Shown here: in pieces, positions 25,650-35,491 of the stretch
Numbering within the stretch: the first letter of the stretch is position 1
How the letters are laid out: each line of letters begins with the position of its first letter
Assembly: GCF_000516985.1 (NCBI RefSeq)
Contig: NW_006917094.1
Span: forward strand, 4,295,833 to 4,359,832
From: Pestalotiopsis fici W106-1
Taxonomy: Eukaryota > Ascomycota > Sordariomycetes > Amphisphaeriales > Sporocadaceae
Direction of reading: 5' to 3'
DNA length: 64,000 nt
Notes under the pieces: model-generated
The model's input: only the letters and a program-made list of their open reading frames with translations
Told to the model about the DNA's origin: nothing
Database searches by the model: none
Translations under genes and position numbers: made by a program

Positions 25650-26935
25650 ATGTCTGTGATTCTCTGTACAGGTGAGCCGAATCCTTTTCCCCCCCTGCCT
25701 GGGCATTGCTAATTCGCATCGCAGCCGGTTATGATCACACGATCAGGTATGCGCCGACAGGTTGCGCGAGGGCCTCCCTCCCTCTCCGGGGTCTTGTGCT
25801 TGGAGTCCAAAGCTAATTGAATGACTGGTAACTCTTTAGGTTCTGGGAGGCTCTCTCCGGAATCTGCTCGCGTACGATCCAACACCCCGACTCGCAAGTG
25901 AACCGTCTCTGCATCTCTCCCGACAAGCGCTTTCTCGCTGCCGCCGGACACCATACCGTCAAGCTCTACGATATCAAGTCGACCAATCCCAACCCGCTGC
26001 TGACTTTCGAGGGCCACACTGGTAATATTACCGGGGTTGCATTTCATTGCGAGGGAAAGTGGATGGTGACATCATCCGAGGATGGCACCGTCAAGATCTG
26101 GGAAACTCGATCTGGTACCATTCAGCGGAGCTATAACCATGGCAGTCCGGTCAACGATGTCGTGATCCACCCCAACCAAGGCGAGATCATAAGTTGCGAT
26201 CGCAGTGGCAGCGTCAGAATTTGGGATCTGGCTGAGAACAACTGCAGTCACCAGCTGATCCCCGAGGAGGATGTGAGTGTGAGCAGTGTTACTGTTGCCA
26301 GCGACGGTAGCCTACTTTGCGCTGCCAATAATGCTGTAAGTGCCATCTCTCCAGAACGACGTCTTGGGAGTCGTGCTAACAGAGTTCCCCAGGGCAACGT
26401 TTTTGTCTGGGCATTGATTCAGAATTATGAGCACACTTCATTGCTTCCCGTGACACACTTTTCAGCACACAAGGAATACATCACCCGGATTCTCCTCTCT
26501 CCTGATGTCAAGAAGCTGGCCACCTGCTCGGCCGATCATACTGCCAAGATTTGGGAGGTCATTGATGTTGACCCTACTCAGCAAGTGCCGCTGCCCATCA
26601 GCAATGGAACCTCGACCAATGGCATGCACAGCGTCTTGAATGGCGCTGCCTTCCCGGCCCCGTCACCCCTCACACCCGACGACGAACAGGACCCCAACAA
26701 CCCATCGAACCAGCGCAAGCCGAAACCTTACCCTCTGGAGGCTACCCTCCAGGGGCACCAACGCTGGGTCTGGGACTGCGCCTTCTCAGCGGACTCGGCG
26801 TACTTAGTTACTGCTTGCAGCGATCATTACGCTCGTCTCTGGGAGCTTCATAGCCAACAGGTCATCCGACAGTACAACGGTCACCATCGTGGTGCAGTAT
26901 GCGTTGCACTCAACGACTACTCTGAGGCGCGTTAG
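25650..26935 (+). CDS. lst8: LST8/Pop3 WD40 subunit of TOR complexes
   Basis: Exons 25650..25671, 25725..25746, 25840..26335 and 26393..26935 give 360 aa; the first two exons are just 22 nt each. The sequence starts MSVILCTAGYDHTIRFWEALSG, the characteristic LST8 opening, and continues as WD40 blades (KLYDIKS, VKIWETRSG, VRIWDLAENN, AKIWEV, ARLWEL), ending GHHRGAVCVALNDYSEAR. LST8 binds the TOR kinase domain and is part of TORC1 and TORC2. A low-complexity insert (NGTSTNGMHSVLNG to the PKPYPLE segment) lies before the last blade and makes the protein somewhat longer than yeast LST8. The intron at 26336-26392 is 57 nt with no in-frame stop, so retention would keep the frame. After the TAG stop the same frame stays open (see the next entry). 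Confidence 0.95.
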
Positions 26936-27199
26936 GACAGCGACAAAGAACGGTCTCGTGCGGCAATGCCGAATCAAATCGTTACGGTGCAGCCTGGCAG
27001 GACACCAGTGCCAGCTTTCACCGGTCTTACACAGCCAGTTCAAGACTCGGGCATCTCTGGACTGGGACAATCTTTTGTGGTTGTTTCTGGAAGCAATCTT
27101 GCTGCGGACCACACTCCATATGTTCCTATTCCTGGCTTTACCAGTGCAAGTCTGGACAGCCAAGCTGTGGCATCTTCATCAGATGAAGAAGATGAATAG
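26936..27199 (+). other. in-frame open extension after the LST8 stop (87 codons)
   Basis: Directly after the LST8 TAG the same frame runs open for 87 codons to a TAG at 27197. It contains an ATG at 26966 and ends ASSSDEEDE. It could be a readthrough tail, an alternative isoform (a 39-nt GT-AG segment at 26897-26935 ends exactly on the stop codon and preserves phase), a small separate gene, or chance in the 3' UTR. No domain is recognised. Confidence 0.3.
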
Positions 27200-27731
27200 T
27201 GCGATCTCCCAAACCCAAGCGTGATTATTGGGAGAGACTGACATGCAACAGATCAGGTTCATAGGCAACGATGTAGTTTCTGCCGGCTTGGAGCCAGTTA
27301 TTGCATGTTATTCTGGAATTTTTGCCTGGCGTTCAAAGGGGGGGCTTTTATAGGTTGCATGTTTATTTAGTGATGCCATTATAGAGGCACAACAATACCC
27401 GAGACGATGCAAATTGCACCGTCCTGCTGCTACAAGCGATTAATGCATCCGAAATCACTGGGTATGCTTACAATTCAACAAAGTTATCACACAATCCACA
27501 ACGAAACGTCTCATGAGGCCGAATGATTTTGTTTGTAATTTATTTATTTTGTAAGCTGCCTTGGGATCCTTCGAAAGGTTCAGCTGCCGGGTTAGGTTGT
27601 CGAAAGGCATGTAACTATTCCTCTCAGATGTGTCTCTCGCGAAAAGTGGCTGCCCCTCCCTCATCGTCAGGTCCATTCTGCGTGTTGGCCCGACTGATTC
27701 GAGGGCAAGTGATGTGGCTTGATGCTACGGC
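27200..27731. other. 3' intergenic region of LST8
   Basis: No gene is seen; it probably contains the 3' UTRs of LST8 and of the minus-strand cysteine-rich peptide gene. Confidence 0.45.
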
Positions 27732-28027
27732 TCAGCAGTCTCCTCCTTCGCAGGCGCAGATGCCTCTCGAGCATATACCGATTCCACCATGGCACTTTAA
27801 CCGAACGCGATCAGTTTGTGGACGCTTTGAGCGTAAAGAGTTGACCTTGTAATAAGACTTACTGCACAGCAGATCTTGGGATGATTGGCTTCACAGCGAA
27901 ACCCTCTTGCAAGAATGCTCTCTCCTTTGCTATGCCCAAGGATCTCGGTTTCGGACCTCATGGCCGGAATGGATGCCGAGAACCCGAAGTGCGTGAACAT
28001 CACGAGTGTAACAGTGACGAACTTCAT
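27732..28027 (-). CDS. small secreted cysteine-rich peptide precursor, 8 Cys
   Basis: Two exons, 28027..27863 and 27794..27732, give 75 aa. The 68-nt GT-AG intron is phase 0 and has a CTGAT branch-like site. The N-terminus MKFVTVTLVMFTHFGFSASI is a signal peptide. A short polar pro-region ends SILAR, then GFRC opens a compact C-terminal domain with Cys at 45, 53, 54, 56, 63, 68, 70 and 75, spacing C-x7-CC-x-C-x6-C-x4-C-x-C-x4-C, with the last Cys immediately before the stop. The spacing lacks the CxxxC helix of CS-alpha-beta defensins. It is divergent from the second cysteine-rich gene at 28707. The role is unknown; effector-like, antimicrobial or toxin-like functions are all possible. All eight cysteines are in frame only when the intron is removed. 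Confidence 0.6.
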
Positions 28028-28706
28028 GATGGATGGAAAGGTTATTGATCACGGACCAAATCCAGTGGGGGTCAGGATGAGATTTTGATTTTCTAGTAGA
28101 TATGTATGTCAATTGCGTAAATACTGGAAGCATGTACGAACAGGTGAAGAATTTATGTGGAAACCCACACATGCCACTTGAGTTGGTGCAACATTACAAA
28201 ATGTTCTTGCCAGCTGTGAAGCACGACCCAAAAGTAGAATGCCAGTAGCCATTGTTTGCTTCCTCTCACAACTTCACTACGCCTGCCTGGATATGAAGTA
28301 GTGGAACCGGAATATTGATACAACATCAGTAGGCGCTTCCAGGGGAGACGCCATTCACCATTCCGCGGGGTTATCGACCTTCTCTGATATAATTCATGGG
28401 CTCCTTCTGACACTAGAAGAATACAATGTATCTCCCCACTGGAGATGGCCATCAGGGACAGTAAAGTCGATAGCTACAGCTATCATCAGGTTTTCCAACA
28501 CAGGCACCCGTCACACCTGACCAACAAGGTGTTTGCCACTGCAAAAATGCGCATTATGGCGCCGGCCACTGAAGTTTATATGAAAAGAATATATAAAGCC
28601 CTGCTCATACAACTCTAGACCTGGGAGACAAGAATTACACTGCTTCCATTTCAATTACTCAGCGCTCTGGACTTTTACAAAAGCCGTACTTGATTTCAAC
28701 TTCATC
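28028..28706. other. divergent promoter region between two secreted-peptide genes
   Basis: 680 nt shared upstream region. A TATATAAA element lies near its right end (28590-28597). No coding frame is convincing. Confidence 0.5.
28590..28597 (+). promoter_or_regulatory. TATA box of knottin-like peptide gene
   Basis: TATATAAA lies 110 nt upstream of the ATG at 28707. The leader that follows is pyrimidine-rich, as in strongly expressed fungal genes. Confidence 0.55.
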
Positions 28707-29029
28707 ATGAAGTTCTTTGGCGCCATCCTTGCCGTCCTCGCCGTCATTCTGGCTGCCATGGCCATGGCGGTGGCAAGTCAGCCCTTGCACTTTAACAGTA
28801 CAGATATCTTCCAGAAGACACCACCCAATAGTACACTTCCCTTGGATGGGGTACCAACCAGGAAGGTAGGCTGTATCAGATCAGGCTGTAAGTTCCCCCC
28901 ACAACCCACCCCGTCCTACTTCACTCTTCTCAAAATGTTCATAAAATAGACAGCTGCCTCCACGATGAGTATAGTTGCTGCAGCGGCATATGCGATTATA
29001 ATATATGCCTAATGGACGGACATTTATGA
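28707..29029 (+). CDS. small secreted knottin-like (C-C-CC-C-C) peptide precursor
   Basis: Two exons, 28707..28887 and 28950..29029, give 86 aa; the intron is GT-AG, phase 1, and splits the domain between Cys1 and Cys2. The signal peptide MKFFGAILAVLAVILAAMAM is followed by a pro-region with two N-glycosylation-type sites (NST) and a dibasic Arg-Lys just before the C-terminal domain. Six cysteines at 56, 63, 70, 71, 75 and 80 have spacing C-x6-C-x6-CC-x3-C-x4-C, which fits the inhibitor-cystine-knot framework of many animal toxins, plant inhibitors and some fungal effectors. The signal, pro-region and knot layout is seen directly; the fold and any activity are inference. It lies head-to-head with the 8-Cys peptide gene at 27732-28027. 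Confidence 0.72.
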
Positions 29030-29691
29030 AGGCAATAGCCTTGCCTTTTAGACAGTCAACAGCAGATGACTTTTCAGAGGAGCCTCAGAGAAGAACACTA
29101 TTTCTTTTCCACTTCCCCGTCGAATTCTGCAATCAGGCACCAAAGGGAAAAAAAATATGCTCCTGATAGCAATTGCCGATCGTTTCAAAACATGCGGAAT
29201 CCACCTTGGATTAGTCAAACTCTCCCGAGTTGGATGGTTTTGATATACGAACGCTGAATGACCCGAGCAGGACATCTGACGTTAGTATCCTCGCTTCGTA
29301 CTTCATGTCAAATAGACTCCTATCCTCCTGGGTGAACACAATTCTGGTCTGTAGCAGTGTTGCTGATGTATCCTTGATGATGCCGTAGGTGCTCACAAGA
29401 CGTCAAAAAGCCACCACGAGATTACGAGAAGTAACTCAGCTTAAGCATGCACGACTATCCTTGCTACATGGCTAATCTCTTGACGCAAAAGAGCTTCCTT
29501 GACAATTGAGATTTTTTGTTTGATTATGTCTATTATATGTATCGATTCGATGTTGGTAACATACCAAGAATGGTATTGCCGCAGAATACTCCAAACGCCT
29601 TGCCATGCCCGTAACCTGTATGAATAGATCAAGAATCTCTTCATCGACAGATGAAGAGTAAAAATTTGCTTCCCAAGATTGCTGCGCCATT
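29030..29691. other. intergenic region, nothing identified
   Basis: Lies between the 3' ends of the knottin-like and SCY1-like genes. Only short frames without domains are seen. Confidence 0.5.
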
Positions 29692-32104
29692 CTACCAGCC
29701 GTCGCCCCATCCGTCATCGTCCTCTGTTTCCTTGGGCTTCATATCGAGCTTCTTGGCTACGACGGGCTTTGGTTTGCTGCTTGCAACGCTGCTAACTTTC
29801 TTGACCGTGCCTGTGCTGTTTGCCTTGGTCAAGCCCTTTGGCAAAGCCTTTGCGCCCGTCTTCTTGTTTGCCTGGGCAGCCAGCCATCCGGCGAAATCAG
29901 GCTCCGATCCATCATCAAAGGGTGCAGGCGATGACACGTCCTTCTTGACAGGCTTTGATGCGGCCGCAGTAAACGAGGCAGGTGTTGTATCCGCTGTGTC
30001 GTCTCCCCAGGCATCACCGTCGTCCATGTCGCCCATATCACCCCATGCGTCCCCGGTATCTTCGTCAACAGGCTCCGGATCCTTGAAGTAGGCTTCCGCA
30101 TTTGATGTCGAGGAGGTACGAGATAGCGATGTCGAGGGGCGTGGCGAGACTGCCTGTCGATGTAGGGTGGATGCCGAGGAAGTGGATGGTACGAGGCGGT
30201 TTGCTCCAGGAGTCGGGGAAGTGACTCTGGCGGTGGGAGTGTTGGTGCCGTTACTTGCCGACGGCTCAATCTCTCCAGCGGCAGTCGATAATTTGTTAGT
30301 AAAGGACGAAATGGCCCAACCAGTCCACGAAGAAGCCTCGCTCGCTTGAGGCGTGCTCATGCGAGGACCAGCACCCTCGCTGGCAGGCTGCGGAGGCAAA
30401 ACCGTGTCGGGCATGCTTGCGGCGGCTTTCTTGATCTTGTTCATGTATACATCAAGTGTCTTGAGCGCTTGGTCCCGAATCATCTTCTCCTTGTCGATCA
30501 GGGAAGGGCAAATGGCTGGCATGACCTTTGAAGCGCAATCCTCTTCGGTAAAGTGCTCCGAAGTGGCTGCCAAGGCCATGAGAGAAGCGTTGCGGGCATG
30601 TACGAATGGATCGCGTAGTGAGCGCGTAAATGCGGCAATGAGGACTTTGCTCCTGGTTGAAGTTCCGAGGTTCTTGGCAATCTTTCCAAGGCAAATGGTA
30701 GTGTTGGTTCTGATGCCAGGTTGCTCGTCATTTGCCGTTTTGGCAAGGTACTTGAGCAGCTCGCCATTAATGACTCTGTCTGAAAGCTTGCCAATAATGA
30801 CCAATACCGACTTGAGGGTCTGTTCCCGGACGACTGGCGCCATATCTGTAAAGCCAGTTACCTATAATCACAATTAGCAATGTTCAGAGAAACCAACAAC
30901 TCGATGAACTTACAATATTGGGGAAGATCTTGTCATTGACCACTCTTTGGGGCAGTCTATCAATCATGACTGGTAGATTGTCCAACAAGCAGACTCGAAT
31001 GGCTCTGTCGGGGTTTCCAAAGAGCCTGATGACCACAGGCTGCACCTTGGCCTCAAAGTCGTCGCTGGAGAGTTTTGTGGCAATCTTCATGACTACCCCA
31101 AAAGCCTTCGGTCCTCCTCCACCGAATTCCACAGACTTGAGCAGCTCTGGCAAAACCTTCATCTTGAAAAAGTCTTCTGGAAAGTCGTCGGACAGCGAGT
31201 CGAGATCGTCCAAGAATTGTTCCCTCTCCTCCTCAGATTTCATCCCGAGGTTATCCACGCCCTCTGTCAACTTGATGAGCGGTGAGTCAAAGAATGCCCC
31301 TGTGCGTTTCCCCATCTCCAGGAACGCGCCCACTGTTATCCTTGCCTTGGGGTTTGCGTTGACTAGCCTCTTGTAACTCGTGTGCATGGTAGGAGGGATG
31401 CCTTTTGTCTGGCCTGCTTGGTCCGATCCCAGAAAATCACCATTGAAAGTTTCGGAGATGAATGCGCCAAACATGTATGAATCGACGGCCGAGTGCGGGC
31501 TCCTCTTGATGGCATCCCAGCCGTTGCGCGCCAGCTCGGGCGGCGTATACCGACCATTGTCAGGCACCAGACTGCCGAATGTGTAGATGACGGCATCGTC
31601 GTCCTTGACGTTACTGAGGACATCGAAGCCGCCGAGCTTCCACTCGCCGCTCTCGGAGGTGTAGACGCTTGCGACTTTGAGGTTGCCGTGTATGCTGGCG
31701 CCCTCGTCGTTGATGAACTTGACAGTACGCGCGATGCTGTACAATCCCCACTTGATGGTCTCCTGGCTCAAACTCTTTCTCTTGACGTGCCACCGTAGCG
31801 GGACGACGCGCTCCGTCGCCATGTAGATATATGTCTCTGTCTCGACCGTGTCCAGGATCTTGATGACGCCGGGGTGGCGCATGGTGCGCAGCTTCTTGAG
31901 CGCGTTCTTGGCAAGCGGGAGTCGGGATTTGGTCGAGGGATTGATCTCAAAGGCAAAGATGCTGCAGTTGCTGCCATCTTCACGGCGCGTGCCATTGTAG
32001 AGCGTCCAGATGGAGGCATCGGCGTCAACCCGATCGCCAAAGGTGTAAGGGAACGGCGGTCCCTGGGCAATGGCGGACGCCACTGCCGATTTGAGGAAAT
32101 TCAT
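29692..32104 (-). CDS. SCY1-like pseudokinase (Cex1/SCYL1 homologue)
   Basis: Two exons, 32104..30914 and 30861..29692, give 786 aa. The N-terminal kinase-like domain (about 20-300) is catalytically degenerate: the HRD-loop position reads IHGNLKVASV and the DFG position GGFDVLS. A HEAT-repeat region (about 340-600) follows, with LPELLKSVEFGGG, LLDNLPVMIDRLPQRVVNDKIFPNI and repeated helices. The C-terminal third is Ser/Pro-rich with acidic Gly-Asp-Trp repeats (WGDMGDMDDGDAWGDD) and ends DDGWGDGW. Yeast Cex1 and animal SCYL1 act in COPI-dependent Golgi traffic and in cytoplasmic handling of exported tRNA; the C-terminal acidic and aromatic tail matches that family. Probably cytosolic or Golgi-associated. 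Confidence 0.9.
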
Positions 32105-32602
32105 CAGGCGCGCGAGTATAGGCCGTTGTCTGTTTTGGAGGAAAATTCAAGATATATGCAGATCGCCAGAAACCCTGAGTAAAAGAGCAGCAGGTTTCCC
32201 TCGTAGGATGGCGGCTGCGTGATGCTGCAATAACCTCGTCGTCAGGTGCCCAAAATGTTCGAGTTATAGCCAGTTGTCAATTCGAACAGCCTGAACCCCC
32301 TTGACCCCTCCAAGACGTTGACTTTCAGTGCGATTAGAGTTGGCGACAGGGGGTCCCCTCACTAAGCCGAGCGGAGAAAAGCGCCAAAGCTCATCTCGTT
32401 TAGAGGCTACTTATTAGCGATTGGCGCATATGTATGTACTATTCACGTGCATACATGTCTTATGTCGATGTACTCCTTTCTTTAAGTTCCTTTTTTTTGC
32501 TACAACACTCTAGATTCACTTCCCTGCGTCTATACACAAGTGTGAGTCACAAGACTTATCCAGGCATGAAGAATTCAGTCACTTCCCAGTGCCAGTTGCA
32601 AT
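32105..32602. other. intergenic region, nothing identified
   Basis: Promoter side of the SCY1-like gene and 3' side of the flavoenzyme gene. No coding signal is seen. Confidence 0.5.
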
Positions 32603-34175
32603 CTATTCCAGAATCTTGAAGCCGCCCGTCCTATCCCTCCACAACCCTTCGGGATCCAACTGAGCCCGCACGCTTTTGGCCAAATCCTGCTTCTCACTTC
32701 TAAGACGACCGAAATAGTCCTGTCTATAGAAACCATCGTTCATGAAGAGAGGCAGGTAGACATCTGATTCTAGCTTCCCGGCCGCCTGGAACTGTTCCAC
32801 GTCCGCCTTTAGACCATTGTAAGTGTCCTGCATGGTCTGGTCTATGGTGGGATACTGGTCATTGAACAGGAAACTGTAGTCCAGCTCCATGATGATACGG
32901 TCAACATCATCGTCAAAGTCCAGCATGTCGCCACCATTGGCTCGTGCAATCTGAGCAATACGCTTGGGCAGTGGCTGGAATGCAATGCTGGCAATCAGTC
33001 CGGGCACCAAGGCGGCCGAGTTGCTCACGTTGACCCAGGTGTCATAGTAGGCGCCCAGGACCTCGGCCCCATTGGCCTCGCTAGGCAGCGGCGTCGACTC
33101 GGTGCCGATGGTGTAGACGCTGCCCTTAACCACGGCCCAGTTGTTGCCGCTCACCAGCTCGTTCATGCTCTGCGTCTTTGTCGTGTCAATAGTGTGGGCG
33201 ATGGCAGTAAAGTTGTCAAACACGCCAACCGGAGGCTCTGGCCCGTTGTAGTACAGGAACAAAATCCAAATGTCGAGGATCGTGCCCAGAGTCCGCTCCG
33301 CGGTGAGGATGATACCGGCTTTCTCGTCCGGGTAGTATTCGGTGAAGTCGCGAAGCGCAGCCAGAAGCTTGGGAGTGGTATCCGAGTTTGCATCGAACCA
33401 CAGATTGCCGCCCCATACCTGGCCTTGCTGGTGTGCCTTGAGCACAAAGGAGGTCACAATTCCATAAATACTTCCGCTTCCCTTTAGTGCCAAGAAGATG
33501 TCCGGGTAGGTATCCTCTGTAACAGTGAGAACAGTAGCATTGGCCAGGACGAGTGTATACTCGACAATATTGTTCGCTGCCCATCCGTATTCAGTGCTCA
33601 TAAAGCTCAAGCCGGCTATCAAGTTTCAGTTAGTGATTTTATTCCAAGCGGACAAGCATCCATGAATATAATTACTGACCTCCAAGCAGATAGCCTCCAA
33701 CGCCTACATTGCCTATGCGGCCTCCCACAGCTGTATACCCGGTGCCATCCAATGCGGCCGAGATATCATCCCAGCGGTTTCCTGGGCCAACTCTGACAGT
33801 CTCGGTAGCATTGTCCAGCACAACCTCATTGAGAAGCTTTGTTGAGATCAGAGGGCCGCCATCGACACTAGCAAAGTAGTTGTTCGGGTTATGGCCACCA
33901 GACTTGATGGCAAAAGTCTCGTTGTTGGTGAGCAATACCTGAACGATCTGAGCAACCTCTTCAGTCGTTTGGGGCGTCAGTATACAGGCTGGCTTGAGGT
34001 CTCCGCAAGCCGTTGACCAATATTCGGTTTGCGCCTCCGTATACTCGAGGGATAGCGGTTGGTCAATGGTGATATTCGGATACAGGCTGGCGACCTGGTC
34101 GCACGTTTCGGAAGCGGCGGTAGCAGCGATAAAGGAAGCCAAGAAAGCAATGGTCTTTACATGGTAAGGAGCCAT
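32603..34175 (-). CDS. secreted FAD-linked oxidase (berberine-bridge-enzyme-like)
   Basis: Two exons, 34175..33680 and 33615..32603 (GT-AG, phase 1), give 502 aa. A signal peptide (MAPYHVKTIAFLASFIAATAA) precedes a PCMH-type FAD domain. FAIKSGGHNPNN carries the His that usually forms the 8-alpha flavin bond. The GRIGNVGVGGYLLGAGLSF loop has no Cys at the site that gives the second (6-S-cysteinyl) bond in bicovalent members, so mono-covalent FAD is inferred. A BBE-type C-terminus is present (about residues 450-490, LFMNDGFYRQDYFGRLRSEK). Several N-x-T/S sites fit secretion. Substrates of this group range from sugars to alkaloid-like compounds and cannot be assigned here. Confidence 0.92.
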
Positions 34176-34411
34176 AATGAGTGACTGGGAAGCGACTATG
34201 CCGCCACAGCTGGAGGAGTGCTGCTGGTTGGTCCGGCTTAAAGTCCGTGAGGAATCAAGAGAGGCAGCCAGATCTCCTCATCAGGATTCTCGACATGATC
34301 CCCTTCATATGTAGGTAGACCTCCTTTCCATGTGTCTGGCACCATTCTTCTTCACAATCCGCAACCCCACGTTCCGCCATACCGAAGAGTAGCATTCGCT
34401 GGGCATGCCGC

Positions 34412-34813
34412 ATGGCCATTGCCAGGATCAATACCCAAGAGACTGTATGCCATGCCGGTCAGGAATCCGAATACGTAGGCGAGATCCAGATCATCGAAGC
34501 ACAACCCGCATCGGTACCCATTCGAAAGCCTAAATTTGTCCTACCAGACAATGCTCAGTCTGCTCACACGACTGCTTTTGTCAAAACACTGGCTCGGCAA
34601 AACTTCCAAGATCCCAAAGGGGCGACGATTTTCGGTCTTGACTTGACAGGCGAACTCCCATCCACTTTGAGCGTTGGTATTCTTGGGAACAACATGGGGA
34701 TCGGCCCTGTGCTAACGATGTGGGACAGGGATCGTGAGATCCAGCGTCACATGCTAATTTCCCGTCCGCTGCTCCGCCAGCCCTCTATTTGGCTTGGCAA
34801 CGGCTTGACCTGA
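34412..34813 (+). CDS. hypothetical ORF, 133 codons
   Basis: A single uninterrupted ATG-started frame whose codon use looks like that of the neighbouring genes. It has no signal peptide or domain; the middle reads FGLDLTGELPSTLSVGILGN. It is divergent from the flavoenzyme with 236 nt between starts. It may be a small gene, a remnant of a larger one, or chance. I do not recognise it. Confidence 0.3.
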   Translation: MAIARINTQETVCHAGQESEYVGEIQIIEAQPASVPIRKPKFVLPDNAQSAHTTAFVKTLARQNFQDPKGATIFGLDLTGELPSTLSVGILGNNMGIGPVLTMWDRDREIQRHMLISRPLLRQPSIWLGNGLT

Positions 34814-35491
34814 ATAAACCCCCGCTGACAAAAAGATCTGTTGCATTTTCTTTTTAATCATAAATACGAATCACGATTGTCACATTGAGGGTAGCATTGC
34901 ACCAATGCACGATGTACGGGCACCCGGAAAAAGAGTGACCCGAAACGGACTTGGCCACGGAAAAACATGACCATCTTTGACAGGTGCTTTTGACCATGCA
35001 ATTAGTATGAGACTCTATCTCGGCTCGTCTAAGCATGACACATACCGAGGGACAAGTCCTGGTAATAGGTCATTGGCTGGAGAGGACTAGTACGCCCCCT
35101 ATATCAATTGGATCCAACACGTGCGAATATGAATACTTTGTGATGCAACGCCATAAAGCAGTATTTCCCCAAGAGAGGAGGGGAGAGAAAAATAATGAAA
35201 CAATCATCTGATTTGAATACGGTATGTACAAGTTTGAAGACACATGTGATGTGAAGTTTCGGAAAGGTAATAAAACATTATGGTTAAAAGAAAATAGCAG
35301 ATATATGGTAGGTATATGGCAGATAGATATCAATTACAGATAAGTTTGATATGTGTACCACTGAGCTAGCATTTTGGGCGAGCGACGACATGAAAGTACA
35401 CAAACAAACAGTCTCTACAACGATCAGACGAGCAGCACGTACATATCAGATTGACGCTTATTGGGTATCGAATTTTTTTCTCTTTTTCTTT
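34814..35491. other. intergenic region, nothing identified
   Basis: AT-rich sequence 3' of the homoserine kinase gene, probably its 3' UTR on the right. No gene is seen. Confidence 0.5.

Noticed and set aside
27732..28027. Defensin (CS-alpha-beta) assignment for the 8-Cys peptide
   Set aside because: A C-x-C pair is present, but the required C-x3-C helix pair is absent.
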